From: an uncultured Gemmatimonadales bacterium
Lineage (GTDB): Bacteria; Gemmatimonadota; Gemmatimonadetes; Gemmatimonadales; GWC2-71-9
NCBI GenBank assembly: GCA_947259405.1
Contig: CAMYLY010000011.1
Coordinates: forward strand, 1 to 64,000
DNA length: 64,000 bases
Direction of reading: 5' to 3'
Below are positions 14,819 to 24,594 of the stretch, piece after piece. The stretch's first letter is position 1; every line of letters starts with the position of its first letter. The notes beneath the pieces were generated by a model. It saw only the letters and a list, made by a program, of their open reading frames with translations. It was not told where the DNA came from and made no database searches. A program made the translations under genes and the position numbers.

Positions 14819-16474
14819 TTAGCGCTGACCGGCCGACCGGAGTATCGAACGAGCTTCCGCGCCCCCTTTGGCTGCTCGCTTTTGGATCACGGACGCGCGA
14901 AGATCCGCATCGAGTGCCTGCACCGGCGGCGCGCGGACGATTCCCGGAGGCGGAGCGGTGAACGCCGCCGAAAGGGTGTAGGACCCAGTCTCGCCAGCGA
15001 AGTCAAAGGCGACGAGAAAGTAATCACCGGGAAGAAGCGGCAACGGTCCCGTACAGTTGCCGTTAAGGTCACGCGCACATATACGGTCGGTGTTCGTCCC
15101 AAACTCAGTCGAGAAGTCGACCACGGGCAGATCGGCCGGGCGTTGGTCGGCCACGAGATACAGATCGACATCGACGAGTGTATCGGGCGACGCCACCCGG
15201 ATGTCGACCGACTGACCACCCGCCGGAACCGTGAATTTGAACCAATCAATGTCATGCGGGTTGTCGATCGTAAGCTGCACACCCAGTCCAGCGTTAATAT
15301 CCTTGGCCGCCGAACAGAAATCGTTCTCCTCAGCGGGATCTTTCGCGGTTCCATCGATCGAGAGGTACTGGTTGAAGATCGCAACCTCGTACGGTTGCGG
15401 TTCACCTGGAGACTGAAAGACGGTGAGGAAGTTGTAGGTCCCGGGCGCGAGGTTGTCGAGCGCAATCACCGCCGCCGGGAACCGTTCCTCGAGCGGCTGA
15501 AACGGCTCACCGCTCAAGGTCATGCTCAACGCGTCGCAGAAGTAGGCCCCAGGGCCAACAGACCAGGAGCCAGCCGACACGTTGAACTCCCCTTGCGCGG
15601 TGCTCCACCCCAAGCCGGAGGACATGAACACACTGAAGTCGCTGGGATTGAGCCCCGTTGCGAAGACCACGAGGGTGCGCGATTGGACCGTAGTATTCCT
15701 AAACTGATACCAGTCGGACCCGAGCGGTATCAATTCGTCACGGCGACGGGTTTCGAATGCGAGTGCCGGGTTCAAAAACCCCGTGGGCAACGTGCCGAGG
15801 TCCCGTGCCGTCGTGTCATTCGCCTCGTAGAGATCGAACTGAAATACCCTGAGGTCCTCGTCATGCACGCGCACGCCGTTGAAGCCCAACACGGAGATCG
15901 TCGATATGGGGTTCGCCGGTGGCGGCACCCATACCGTCAACTCACCCAACCGATTGGGGAACGCTGGGTCCGCCGGGACGTACAGTGCGAAGTCGCCGAG
16001 ATCCGGTGCCGAGGCATCGCCGATTCCGACGAGGAAAAGCGAATCAGGATCGAGGCCCACGCCGTACAGTGTGATCACATCGCCGAACCGAACTTGTAAC
16101 GGGCGCACGCTGTCGATCTCCAAGAGACCTCGCACCGTCACGGCTTGTGCTGTGGGATCGGTATTCTCGTACAAACGGGCGTCGGCGGTAATCGTGGCTG
16201 TCCCCGCCCCGACCGCGAGCAGCATTCCGAACGCGTCGACGCTCACGACTGTGGGATCGCTGGACGTATAATCGATCAGTCCGTTGTCGATCTCACTTCC
16301 TGCGTCGTCGACCAGCCGGGCGTCCAGCTGGAGCGAGTCCTTCAGAAACAGGTCAGGGAGGTCCGGAAACTCGATCGAGAGCTGATTCGAGCGTTCCGTC
16401 GGATTGACACAGGCGGAAATGGCCGCCAGGACAACGGCCGCGGCAGCGACCGCCGGTTTGAGTGTACGGTGCAT
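14819..16474 (-). CDS. Lipoprotein with Big2-like and pre-peptidase C-terminal domains
   Basis: A 551-residue protein starting at ATG 16474 with GAGGGA upstream, rather than at a GTG/ATG in the TerC promoter region. The signal ends VVLAAISAC. Residues about 25-120 are Big2/Ig-like (DYTSSDPTVVSVDAFGMLLA, GTATITADA). Later come IPT-like strands and a bacterial pre-peptidase C-terminal domain (NDFCSAAKDINAG, IDWFKFTVPAGGQSVDIRV, GDYFLVAFDF). No catalytic domain is present. It lies 4 nt upstream of the kinase gene and may display a surface module for that system. Confidence 0.8.
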   Translation of the reverse strand: MHRTLKPAVAAAAVVLAAISACVNPTERSNQLSIEFPDLPDLFLKDSLQLDARLVDDAGSEIDNGLIDYTSSDPTVVSVDAFGMLLAVGAGTATITADARLYENTDPTAQAVTVRGLLEIDSVRPLQVRFGDVITLYGVGLDPDSLFLVGIGDASAPDLGDFALYVPADPAFPNRLGELTVWVPPPANPISTISVLGFNGVRVHDEDLRVFQFDLYEANDTTARDLGTLPTGFLNPALAFETRRRDELIPLGSDWYQFRNTTVQSRTLVVFATGLNPSDFSVFMSSGLGWSTAQGEFNVSAGSWSVGPGAYFCDALSMTLSGEPFQPLEERFPAAVIALDNLAPGTYNFLTVFQSPGEPQPYEVAIFNQYLSIDGTAKDPAEENDFCSAAKDINAGLGVQLTIDNPHDIDWFKFTVPAGGQSVDIRVASPDTLVDVDLYLVADQRPADLPVVDFSTEFGTNTDRICARDLNGNCTGPLPLLPGDYFLVAFDFAGETGSYTLSAAFTAPPPGIVRAPPVQALDADLRASVIQKRAAKGGAEARSILRSAGQR

Positions 16475-16588
16475 GGAATCCCTCGGCCGGGTGGTGGAAC
16501 GCGTCGCCCAAGGATGGTCAGTTGACGGCTCCGTGTCAACCCGCATACTGTGTTTAACCTATTGTACCTGAAGCACTTGGAGCACTCT

Positions 16589-17338
16589 GTGGACTGGATA
16601 ACAAATCCCGAGATCTGGATCGGCCTGATCACCCTGACGCTGCTCGAGGTGGTCCTCGGCATCGACAACGTGGTGTTCATTTCGATCCTGGCATCGAAAC
16701 TCCCGACCCATCAACAGCGTCGAGCGCGGCAGGTCGGCCTCGCGCTCGCGATGATCACGCGGATCCTCCTGCTTTTCTTCATCTCCGTGATCATCCGGCT
16801 GACCGCCCCCATCTTCTCCGTCCTTGGCCGGGAGATTTCGGGTCGCGACCTGATCTTGATGATCGGTGGGCTCTTCCTCATCGCCAAGGCGACGCACGAG
16901 ATCCACGATCGGCTCGAGGGACACGAAGGACGGGGTGACACCAAGGTCCGAGCCACGTTCGGGGCGGTGGTGACCCAGATCATGCTGCTGGATATCGTGT
17001 TTTCGCTCGATTCGGTGATCACGGCTGTCGGCATGGTGCGGCAGATCGGCGTGATGGTGGCCGCGGTCGTGATCGCCGTCATCGTGATGATGGTCTCGGT
17101 CGAGGGCATCAGCGCATTCGTCGACCGGCACCCGACGGTCAAAATGCTCGCCCTGAGCTTCCTGCTCTTGATCGGCGTCATGCTGGTCGCCGAGGGATTC
17201 CACACCCACATCCCGAAAGGGTATGTCTACTTCGCCATGGGATTCTCCCTGTTTGTGGAGGTGCTGAACATGCGCGTCCGCGGAATCGTGAAACCGGTCA
17301 CCTTCAAGCGGGAGTTCACCGAGGAGACCAGGATTTAG
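16589..17338 (+). CDS. TerC-family integral membrane protein
   Basis: A 249-residue polytopic protein. GTG 16589 has GGAG 6 nt upstream and gives the usual TerC start (MDWITNPEIWIGLITLTLLE). The earlier GTG at 16550 is less likely. Conserved GIDNVVFISILASKLP and DIVFSLDSVITAVGM supply the acidic residues thought to bind metal in this family. About seven TM helices are visible. TerC proteins are linked to manganese export or metallation of exported enzymes and to tellurite resistance. A hairpin follows its stop. Confidence 0.9.
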   Translation: MDWITNPEIWIGLITLTLLEVVLGIDNVVFISILASKLPTHQQRRARQVGLALAMITRILLLFFISVIIRLTAPIFSVLGREISGRDLILMIGGLFLIAKATHEIHDRLEGHEGRGDTKVRATFGAVVTQIMLLDIVFSLDSVITAVGMVRQIGVMVAAVVIAVIVMMVSVEGISAFVDRHPTVKMLALSFLLLIGVMLVAEGFHTHIPKGYVYFAMGFSLFVEVLNMRVRGIVKPVTFKREFTEETRI

Positions 17339-17396
17339 CGGGGGGTAGCGGGCGTAGCAGGCATAGCATTCCGCCTATCCCTGCTAACCCTGCCAT
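17339..17396 (+). terminator. Repeat-derived hairpin after the TerC gene
   Basis: GCGGGCGTAGCAGGCATAG and CTATCCCTGCTAACCCTGC face each other around a short loop, making an imperfect stem of about 19 bp built from TAGCAGGGA-type nonamers. It lies directly after the TerC stop and before the citrate synthase start. A terminator role is likely but there is no T run. Confidence 0.5.
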
Positions 17397-17427
17397 TTAG
17401 GTATCTTTCACTCGCCAACCAGGGACG

Positions 17428-18768
17428 ATGTGGACATTCGACGAGCGAACGACCGTGGCAAACGACACCCTTACCATCACTGACAACCGCACAGGCAAGA
17501 CCTACGAAGTCCCGATTGCGGACGAGACGATCCGTGCGATGGACCTGCGCCAGATCAAGGTCAACGACGACGACTTCGGGCTCATGACCTACGACCCGGG
17601 CTTCACCAACACCGCGTCTACCCGGAGTGCCGTCACGTTCATCGATGGGGACAAAGGCATTCTCCGGTACCGAGGCTACCCGATCGAACAATTGGCGGAG
17701 CAGAGCTCGTTCCTCGAGGTCGCCTATCTCATTCTGAAGGGCGAGTTACCAACGCAGGGAGAGCTCGACGAGTGGGTGTATGGCGTCACCCACCATACGT
17801 TCTTGCACGAGAACATCCGGAAACTCATGGATGGTTTCCGCTACGACGCACACCCGATGGGTGTTTTCGTCAGTACGGTTGCTGCGCTCTCGACATTCTA
17901 TGTGGACGCGAAGCTGATCCACAACTCGGAGGACCGGCAACACCAGATCGAGCGACTCGTGGCCAAAACGCCCACGATCGCGGCCTTTGCCTATCGGCAC
18001 ATGATGGGTCTGCCCTACGTCTACCCCAACAACACGCTCTCGTACCCGGGCAACTTCCTCAACATGATGTTCAGCACGGCCGCCGGATACGAGATCGATC
18101 CGGTCCTCGAGCGGGCCCTCGACGTGCTCTTCATCCTCCACGCCGATCACGAGCAGAATTGCTCCGCGAACGCCATGCGCAGTGTGGGGTCGAGTGAATC
18201 GGATCCATACTGCTCGATGGCCGCGGCGGCCGCAGCGCTCTACGGTCCGCTTCACGGCGGAGCGAACGAGATGGTCTTGCGGATGCTGCGTGAGATCGGC
18301 GACGTGACGAACGTTCCCGCGTACATCAAGCGCGTCAAAGATCGCGAAGTGCGGCTTATGGGGTTCGGGCACCGGGTCTACAAGAACTACGACCCGCGCG
18401 CCAAGGTGATCAAAGAAGTCGCGTACCAGGTGTTCGACGTCACCGGCAGGAACCCGTTGATCGACATCGCGCTCGAACTCGAGCGGATCGCCCTCGAAGA
18501 CTCCTTCTTCGTGGAGCGGAAGCTCTATCCGAACGTCGATTTCTATTCGGGCATCATCTACGAGGCGATGCAGTTCCCCGTAGCGATGTTCCCCGTGCTG
18601 TTCGCGATCGGACGCACACCGGGATGGCTCGCGCAGTGGCAAGAATTGCTCACCGACAGCGAGCAAAGAATTGCTCGACCGCGGCAGATCTACACGGGCT
18701 ACGAGCAACGCGACTACATCGCGATCGGCAAACGAACAGATATCCGGCGGATGGCGGGCGGCAGCTAG
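17428..18768 (+). CDS. gltA: Citrate synthase (type II)
   Basis: A 446-residue enzyme condensing oxaloacetate and acetyl-CoA in the TCA cycle. Family signatures are intact: FIDGDKGILRYRGYPIEQLA near the N-terminus, LHADHEQNCS, LHGGANEMVLRML (first active-site His), MGFGHRVYKNYDPRAK (second) and ERKLYPNVDFYSG (Asp). Length is normal for the proteobacterial hexameric type. GTG 17455 would give the shorter N-terminus of many homologues (MANDTLTI) and is an alternative. It overlaps the convergent TIGR03545 gene by 4 bp. Confidence 0.96.
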   Translation: MWTFDERTTVANDTLTITDNRTGKTYEVPIADETIRAMDLRQIKVNDDDFGLMTYDPGFTNTASTRSAVTFIDGDKGILRYRGYPIEQLAEQSSFLEVAYLILKGELPTQGELDEWVYGVTHHTFLHENIRKLMDGFRYDAHPMGVFVSTVAALSTFYVDAKLIHNSEDRQHQIERLVAKTPTIAAFAYRHMMGLPYVYPNNTLSYPGNFLNMMFSTAAGYEIDPVLERALDVLFILHADHEQNCSANAMRSVGSSESDPYCSMAAAAAALYGPLHGGANEMVLRMLREIGDVTNVPAYIKRVKDREVRLMGFGHRVYKNYDPRAKVIKEVAYQVFDVTGRNPLIDIALELERIALEDSFFVERKLYPNVDFYSGIIYEAMQFPVAMFPVLFAIGRTPGWLAQWQELLTDSEQRIARPRQIYTGYEQRDYIAIGKRTDIRRMAGGS

Positions 18769-20597
18769 GGCAACCGACCCAACTTCCGCAGTTCTTCCCG
18801 CAACTCGGCCTCGACCCGCTCGACTTGCTCGAGCGGGATCCCCACGCGCTCAGCCACGTCAGCGCCGAGGGCCTGAACGGCACTCACGGCCCGCACGACC
18901 TCCCCCGAAACGAGGCGGGTCACCTCCTCCTGAAGGCGTTGCTCCGCCCGTTGGATCTCCTGGCCGATCGCCGCTCTGAGCGCACCTGCAATAGCATCTC
19001 CAACGTTGGAACGGATGGTCATCCTGGGGTCCGAGAGCGTGCCCTCGAATGCGACGTCGATTTGCACCGATCGCAGACCGGAGACGGCATCCCAGAGCAG
19101 TGCCTCGGCCCACGCGCGTGAACCGATAGTCCGGTCTTGTGTCGGTTGGGCCTCCGCCCCGATCCGCTGCCAGGTCACGGCGTTCGCCGTCCAACCCACC
19201 GACGCCGCCATACGGTTGCCCGATCGAGCAAGATCGAGCTGGGCCGTTCCTTGGCCTAATATCAGGCGCCCGTTCACCATCGGAAGTTCGAAGGTCGGGA
19301 GGCCGAGTCCCGTTCCGGCGAACGACAGCGTATCGCTCGAGGGCGCATTCACATGGTCGAGGATCGCGGAGGCGCGGAGCGATCGTGGCCCCGTCGCGGC
19401 GCCTTCCCGACCGACGCGCACCACGGTGGGAGCACCATAGACCGCGGGATCCGTCGTCAGGCCCTGAACGAGAGCGGCGTACGCACCAGCGGCGGCCCCT
19501 TCACCCCCGATCACCACGTCGACTTCACCGTGCCGGAGCAGGAACCTCGGGTAGGGTGACCCCCCCGGGAATGACACGTCCGTTCCCTCCCGGCGGGCGC
19601 GTTTCGCACCCGGGTGTCTTCGCGGGTTGAGCCCGGGCGGGACGAACCGCTCCACCACCTGCGTCCAGTACATCACGGGCTTGAACCACTGCACCACCGC
19701 GTCGCCGAAGACGCTGGTGGAAAGGCTCGGCGAATCGAGCGTGGGAAGCTGGAGCAAACCTCGGGCGTACGCGAGGTCCGCGCCCTGGGCGGTAGCGATC
19801 TGGTCGAGCGACCCACGCAACTGGGTCATTCCGGCCCGGGTGGTCGTGTCCATGGCCGCGAGGCTTGACCGAACCGACCCCAATCCGTTCAGCGTACTGC
19901 GCGAGTTGGAAATCAGGTTGGCGACACCGGTGGGGCCCAATCGGAGCGGGTTGAAATTGCGCAGTTGACTGACCAGTGCGCGTGCGGTGTCGATGTCATC
20001 GCGTGGATCGAGTGCGGCAAGCTGGGCCTCCCACGCCGCGCGAAGGCTGTCGGCGCGCGCCGTGGTGCCACGGGCCAGCTGCAACGAACGCAGGCTGTCG
20101 GGCGACACGGCATCGATGTCGACCGCCGACGCCAGTCCCGAGAACTGGAGCGCGGGATTTTGTAGCAACCCGGCCCACTGATCGATCATGGCACGTAGCT
20201 CTCGACTGGTCTCACTCGGCGGGTCGACGGCCCCTGAGGTTTCACGCGCGGTTCCAAACCGAACCCCGCGAAACGCCATCGTGTCCACGACGAGTTTCTT
20301 TTCGAGGAGCGGGCGCATGGCGACGTCGGCGACGATCTCGTCGGCCTGAATGAGATTTGTCATCGGCTTGTCGGGATTCGTCACTTGCAGTCCGCGCAGG
20401 ACGACCACCCCCTCGCGCACACGCACGTCGGCGCTTTCCAGATCGACGCGTGCCCCAACCACGGTGGTGCCGTACGATTCGATGCTTCGCTCCACCAACC
20501 TGTCCAACAGCAGCACCCACACGACCCCGATCAGCAACAGCAGCATTGTGAGAGGAACAATCGCTTTCCAGCGAAACAGCTGTTTGGCCGTGATCAC
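18765..20597 (-). CDS. TIGR03545-family membrane-anchored protein (AsmA-like)
   Basis: A 610-residue protein with one N-terminal TM helix (AIVPLTMLLLLIGVVWVLLL) followed by a large periplasmic part. The segment VGARVDLESADVRVREGVVV and the next strands (LRGLQVTNPDKPMTNLIQAD) are typical of AsmA/TIGR03545 proteins. A long helical middle and an amphipathic C-terminus (EQVERVEAELREELRKLG) follow. Start GTG 20597 overlaps the stop of the TIGR03546 gene (GTGA). The two families are commonly paired in Gram-negatives. A role in envelope lipid handling is inferred, not proven. Confidence 0.85.
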   Translation of the reverse strand: MITAKQLFRWKAIVPLTMLLLLIGVVWVLLLDRLVERSIESYGTTVVGARVDLESADVRVREGVVVLRGLQVTNPDKPMTNLIQADEIVADVAMRPLLEKKLVVDTMAFRGVRFGTARETSGAVDPPSETSRELRAMIDQWAGLLQNPALQFSGLASAVDIDAVSPDSLRSLQLARGTTARADSLRAAWEAQLAALDPRDDIDTARALVSQLRNFNPLRLGPTGVANLISNSRSTLNGLGSVRSSLAAMDTTTRAGMTQLRGSLDQIATAQGADLAYARGLLQLPTLDSPSLSTSVFGDAVVQWFKPVMYWTQVVERFVPPGLNPRRHPGAKRARREGTDVSFPGGSPYPRFLLRHGEVDVVIGGEGAAAGAYAALVQGLTTDPAVYGAPTVVRVGREGAATGPRSLRASAILDHVNAPSSDTLSFAGTGLGLPTFELPMVNGRLILGQGTAQLDLARSGNRMAASVGWTANAVTWQRIGAEAQPTQDRTIGSRAWAEALLWDAVSGLRSVQIDVAFEGTLSDPRMTIRSNVGDAIAGALRAAIGQEIQRAEQRLQEEVTRLVSGEVVRAVSAVQALGADVAERVGIPLEQVERVEAELREELRKLGRLP

Positions 20598-21112
20598 GGC
20601 CGGAACATCCGATAGACGTTGTACGCCTTCGACGCTTTCACGAAGTGGTACGCCTTGGTGCGCTGGATCCGTTCGTAGATGGTCTCGCGGTAGCGACGGA
20701 CACCGTATCGCGCGGCGAAATAGATTGGCCACACCAGCGCGAACCATGCTACGACGCTGCCCAGCAGAACCGTGTTATTGAAGCTCGTCAGCGGAATGAC
20801 CGGCGTCCCGTAGATCGTGTGCCACACCGGTGACAACACAGAAACGTCGAGCAGCAGGTATCCACCAAGTGCGTCAAAGACCGGGTCGAGGGCGAAGCCC
20901 ACGGGGGCGAAGACCAACGATCCGATAATCGCACCAGGTATCGAGACGCTGAACACGAAGATCACGCCGAGCATGAGCAGGTTGTGCAGGCTCAGCAATG
21001 GCGTCAGGCCGAAGATCGACCCCAGCGCGATCCCCGCCGCCACCTGCCCCGGCGTCCCCTCCGAGTTCAGCGCCTTGAACAGCGATTGAATGAGCTTGAC
21101 GAGCGTGAGCAT
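20594..21112 (-). CDS. TIGR03546-family (DUF2062-like) membrane protein
   Basis: A 172-residue protein from ATG 21112 (MLTLVKLIQSLFKALNSEG). The family motif GTPGQVAAGIALGSIFGLTP and the following SLHNLLMLGVIFVFSV are clear, with several TM segments (SIPGAIIGSLVFAPVGFAL, LGSVVAWFALVWPIYFAA). Its partner TIGR03545 gene begins inside its stop codon. Function is unknown. The pairing suggests a joint inner-membrane complex. Confidence 0.88.
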   Translation of the reverse strand: MLTLVKLIQSLFKALNSEGTPGQVAAGIALGSIFGLTPLLSLHNLLMLGVIFVFSVSIPGAIIGSLVFAPVGFALDPVFDALGGYLLLDVSVLSPVWHTIYGTPVIPLTSFNNTVLLGSVVAWFALVWPIYFAARYGVRRYRETIYERIQRTKAYHFVKASKAYNVYRMFRP

Positions 21113-21182
21113 GAGTAGTGGATAGTTGAGTAGACGTCCTGCGCACGTCAATGGACGCGGACCTCCCGCTCCCCTCCACCCC

Positions 21183-21215
21183 TTCTGTCCCTTCTATTCC
21201 CACTATCTTCTCCCC
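21183..21215. repeat. C-rich nonamer-type repeat abutting the start of an acyl-CoA synthetase gene
   Basis: CCCCTTCTGTCCCTTCTATT and the following CCCACTATCTTCTCCCC run up to the ATG at 21216. They are variants of the GGGACAGAA/GGGATAGAA unit in reverse orientation, and they leave no room for a Shine-Dalgarno sequence. Confidence 0.6.
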
Positions 21216-23345
21216 ATGCCCCATTCACTCGACCCGATTCTCACCCCTTCTTCGATTGCCGTCATCGGCGCGTCGCGCCAGCCCAATACGATCGGCTGGC
21301 AGATTCTCCACAACCTCCTCATGGAGGGCTTCCAAGGACCGGTGTACCCGGTGAATCCCAAGGCGAGCGCCATTCACTCGATTCCGGCGTACGCCTCGGT
21401 CAAAGACGTACCGGGATCGATCGACCTCGGCGTGGTCGTGGTCCCAAAACAATTCGTCAAGCCGGTTATTGAAGAATGCATCGCCGTCGGAGTTCGCGGA
21501 CTGGTGGTTATCTCGGCGGGATTCAAAGAAGTCGGTGGCGACGGCCTCGAACGCGAGCAGGAGCTGGCCACGCTCGTCCGCCGCGCGAGTGTTCGCATGG
21601 TCGGTCCGAACTGCATGGGGGTGATCAACACGCGAGCCGACGTGGGCATGAACGCTACGTTCGCGCCGAACACGCCGCCGGCAGGACAGGTGGCCCTCGT
21701 GTCCCAAAGCGGCGCCATGGGCCTCAGCGTACTGGATTACGCAGAGAGCCTGGGGATCGGGATCTCGAGCTTCGTCTCGTCAGGAAACAAGACGGATGTC
21801 AGTGGCAACGATCTCCTCGAGTACTGGGAGCATGACGACAACACGGGTGTCATCCTGATGTACCTCGAGAGCTTCGGGAACCCCGCCAGGTTCATTGATC
21901 TCGCGAGAAGGATCACGCGCACCAAACCCATCTGCGTGGTGAAGTCAGGGCGAACGGGCGCGGGAGCGCGCGCCGCCGCCTCCCACACTGGGTCACTGGC
22001 GGGTACCGAACTCGCCACCGAGGCCATCATCGCCCAGGCCGGAGCGATTCGCGCCGATACGGTCGAAGAGCTGTTCGACCTAGCAATGGCGTTCGCCAAT
22101 CAACCGCTTCCCGAGGGCAACCGGGTCGCCATCGTGACGAACGCCGGTGGTCCGGGGATCATTATTGCCGATGCCTGCGAGGCCAACGGCCTACAGGTGA
22201 CCCCGCTGTCCCCTGAGACCGAGGCACGCTTGCGGGAGCGGCTCCCCGAGGAAGCGAGCGTCCGGAATCCGGTAGACCTGATCGCGTCGGCTCGCGCCGA
22301 GAGCTACGAGTACGCGCTTGGCTGCGTGTTCGATGACCCGAACGTCGATGCGGCCATAGCGGCGTTTGTCCCACCTCTAGGCATCCAGACCAAAGACGTG
22401 GCCGCCGCGATCGTCCGGGTGAACGCTCAGCATCCGGAGAAACCCCTCATGGCCGTGTTGATGGGCAAACAGGGTTTACCGGCCGGCGTCGCCGAGTTGC
22501 ACGACGCCGAGGTCCCGGCGTTCATCTTCCCAGAATCCGCCGCGCGCGCACTGGGGGCGATGTGGCAACAACGCCAACGCGCGGACCGCCCGGTGGGCAC
22601 CCGTCGGTCGTTCGACACGAACGACGACCGCGTTACCACCATCATCGATGCGACCCTCGCAGCCGGTCGCACTAAACTCTCCGAATCCGACGCCATCCGA
22701 GTGCTGGAGGCGTACGGGATACCGGTCGTGCCGTGGCGGTACGTGGACGGTGAGGACCTGTCGGCGCTCGCGGACCGGGCGGTCGCAGACGCCGCCAGCC
22801 TCGGGTACCCGATCGCAATGAAGGCCGTGAGCCCGGACATCGTGCACAAAACCGATGTCGGGGCGGTGGCGTTGGGTCTCCGTGTCGATGAGGACGTGCG
22901 GGGTGCCGTCGACGGGATGATCGACCGGCTGCAGACCCTGGAGCCACCGCCACGGGTGGACGGCCTCCTGCTCCAGCGGATGGCCGCACGGGACGCGACC
23001 GAGACAATTGTGGGTCTCACCAGGATTCCACGGATGGGGCCACTGGTGATGTTCGGGATGGGTGGCGTCTATGTCGAGGTCATGCGCGATGTGGTCCTCC
23101 GGCTCTGCCCGATTCTCGATTCGGACGCTGAGGACATGGTGCACGGGGTCAAGTTGCACAAGCTGTTGGAGGGCGTGCGCGGACAACCTCCACGCGACCG
23201 CGACGCGTTAGTCGAGGTCGTCCTCCGCGTCGCCCAGCTGGCCGAGCGTCACACCCGCATCGTGGAGATGGATATCAACCCGGTGTTGGCCATGGAGTCT
23301 GGGGTTCTGGCCATCGACGCGAGGGTGCAGCTGGGAGCGGACTAA
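21216..23345 (+). CDS. ADP-forming acetate/acyl-CoA synthetase, fused alpha-beta type
   Basis: A 709-residue protein. Residues 1-130 form a CoA-binding Rossmann domain (SIAVIGASRQPNTIGWQ). Next are succinyl-CoA-ligase-like domains: VALVSQSGAMG, the phosphohistidine region AASHTGSLAGTELAT, then VTNAGGPGIIIADA. The C-terminal part is an ATP-grasp domain (YPIAMKAVSPDIVHKTDVGA, RMGPLVMFGMGGVYVEV, VEMDINPVLA). Such enzymes interconvert acyl-CoA plus ADP and Pi with the acid plus ATP. Substrate unknown. Single gene, full length, with a repeat array directly upstream. Confidence 0.92.
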   Translation: MPHSLDPILTPSSIAVIGASRQPNTIGWQILHNLLMEGFQGPVYPVNPKASAIHSIPAYASVKDVPGSIDLGVVVVPKQFVKPVIEECIAVGVRGLVVISAGFKEVGGDGLEREQELATLVRRASVRMVGPNCMGVINTRADVGMNATFAPNTPPAGQVALVSQSGAMGLSVLDYAESLGIGISSFVSSGNKTDVSGNDLLEYWEHDDNTGVILMYLESFGNPARFIDLARRITRTKPICVVKSGRTGAGARAAASHTGSLAGTELATEAIIAQAGAIRADTVEELFDLAMAFANQPLPEGNRVAIVTNAGGPGIIIADACEANGLQVTPLSPETEARLRERLPEEASVRNPVDLIASARAESYEYALGCVFDDPNVDAAIAAFVPPLGIQTKDVAAAIVRVNAQHPEKPLMAVLMGKQGLPAGVAELHDAEVPAFIFPESAARALGAMWQQRQRADRPVGTRRSFDTNDDRVTTIIDATLAAGRTKLSESDAIRVLEAYGIPVVPWRYVDGEDLSALADRAVADAASLGYPIAMKAVSPDIVHKTDVGAVALGLRVDEDVRGAVDGMIDRLQTLEPPPRVDGLLLQRMAARDATETIVGLTRIPRMGPLVMFGMGGVYVEVMRDVVLRLCPILDSDAEDMVHGVKLHKLLEGVRGQPPRDRDALVEVVLRVAQLAERHTRIVEMDINPVLAMESGVLAIDARVQLGAD

Positions 23346-24473
23346 CTAGTCGTCGTACGTCCCGGCCGATTCGAACGCCGATTCAGGCCCCACGAGTATG
23401 TCGAGTTGATCGAGCCAGTAGGCCTCGTCGTCGCGCAGAGCCACGACCATTTCGCCAAAGTCCTCTTTCCGATGCGCTCGATGATACACCATGTAGATGT
23501 AGTGGTCATCCACGCCACAGATCTCGATTTTTCCTGTGGCATGCGACATCACGAAGCGCGCGCGTTTCGCGAGCCCGGAGACGTGGCGTTTGGCTTCTCG
23601 CACGATGTGCCAGCCCTCGACTATAGGCACTTCAAACGGCTCATTGCCGGCCGTCGGCCGTCCCTGGAAGACGTAATAGGGCGGGCATGAGGCGAACGAC
23701 AGTTCCCGAAACAGGCTCGCAAGCGTTTGTGGGTAATCGTTCACGCCGCGGACGATGGGGCATTGGTTCACAATGCCGGCTCCCGCGGTCGACAGCCGTC
23801 GCAGCGCCTCGCGAGCCTCTGGCGTCAACTCGCGTGGATGGTCGAAGTGGTTCATGACGTAGATCTGCGTACCACATGCCACATAGTCGTGGATCAGCTT
23901 CAAGAGATCGGGATCATCGAGAACCCGGAACGGATTGAATGCGACCATCTTCGTGCCGATGCGAATGATCCGTACGTGCGGAACGGCCGCCACATCCGAG
24001 AAGATCGTTTCGAGGCGCCGCGTCGACATGATCAAGGGATCACCCCCGGTGAGCAGCACATTGGTGATCTCTTCATGTTCCTTGATGTAGGCGAGCCCAT
24101 GCCGGTAATCGAGTGACGCGTCATCGTTGTCGTTCATGAACAGCCGCTTGCGGAAGCAGTACCGGCAGTATGCTCCGCACACCTCGTTGACGAGCAACAG
24201 GGCCGTGTCCGTATACTTGTGCTGGCAACCGCGCACCGGGGTGTACGACGCCTCACGTGACGCATCGAGGTCGCCCCAGTCGCTGAGCTCGTGCTCGTGT
24301 GGAATCACCAGGCGACGAATCGGATCGTTCGGATCGTCCCAGTTGATCAGGCGGATGTAGTAATCATTCAGCCGAAACGCATATTTCTCGGCTACGGGCT
24401 CAAGGCGCTGCTTCTCCCGCGGAGACAGGCCGTCGAGCTTGGAAAGGTTCGTGATATAGCGCACCTTCGGCAT
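23346..24473 (-). CDS. kamA: Lysine 2,3-aminomutase-family radical SAM enzyme
   Basis: A 375-residue radical SAM protein. The cluster motif is C99-GAY-C103-RY-C106 (CxxxCxxC), followed by FRKRLFMND and ITNVLLTGGDPL. PIVRGVND and VMSHATGKIEI near the C-terminus are where the family binds lysine and PLP. GGAG precedes ATG 24473. Family members make beta-lysine (KamA/AblA) or modify EF-P (EpmB). There is no acetyltransferase or EF-P gene nearby, so the exact substrate is open. The 5' neighbour is divergent. Confidence 0.88.
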   Translation of the reverse strand: MPKVRYITNLSKLDGLSPREKQRLEPVAEKYAFRLNDYYIRLINWDDPNDPIRRLVIPHEHELSDWGDLDASREASYTPVRGCQHKYTDTALLLVNEVCGAYCRYCFRKRLFMNDNDDASLDYRHGLAYIKEHEEITNVLLTGGDPLIMSTRRLETIFSDVAAVPHVRIIRIGTKMVAFNPFRVLDDPDLLKLIHDYVACGTQIYVMNHFDHPRELTPEAREALRRLSTAGAGIVNQCPIVRGVNDYPQTLASLFRELSFASCPPYYVFQGRPTAGNEPFEVPIVEGWHIVREAKRHVSGLAKRARFVMSHATGKIEICGVDDHYIYMVYHRAHRKEDFGEMVVALRDDEAYWLDQLDILVGPESAFESAGTYDD

Positions 24474-24594
24474 TCAACCACTCCTTCGCTCGGTACTCGT
24501 GTGTTTTCGTGCGTTCGCTAGCCCAGCCTCGCTGTAAGTGAACTATCTGGTAGCTTCTTAAAGAGAACTCATGGTACAGGAGTAAGCAACTTCA

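Noticed and set aside
14882-16099. 405-codon plus-strand frame
   Set aside because: Antisense to the Big2/pre-peptidase lipoprotein gene; composition typical of a GC-rich shadow.
17746-18708. 320-codon minus-strand frame
   Set aside because: Antisense to citrate synthase, whose catalytic motifs are unambiguous.
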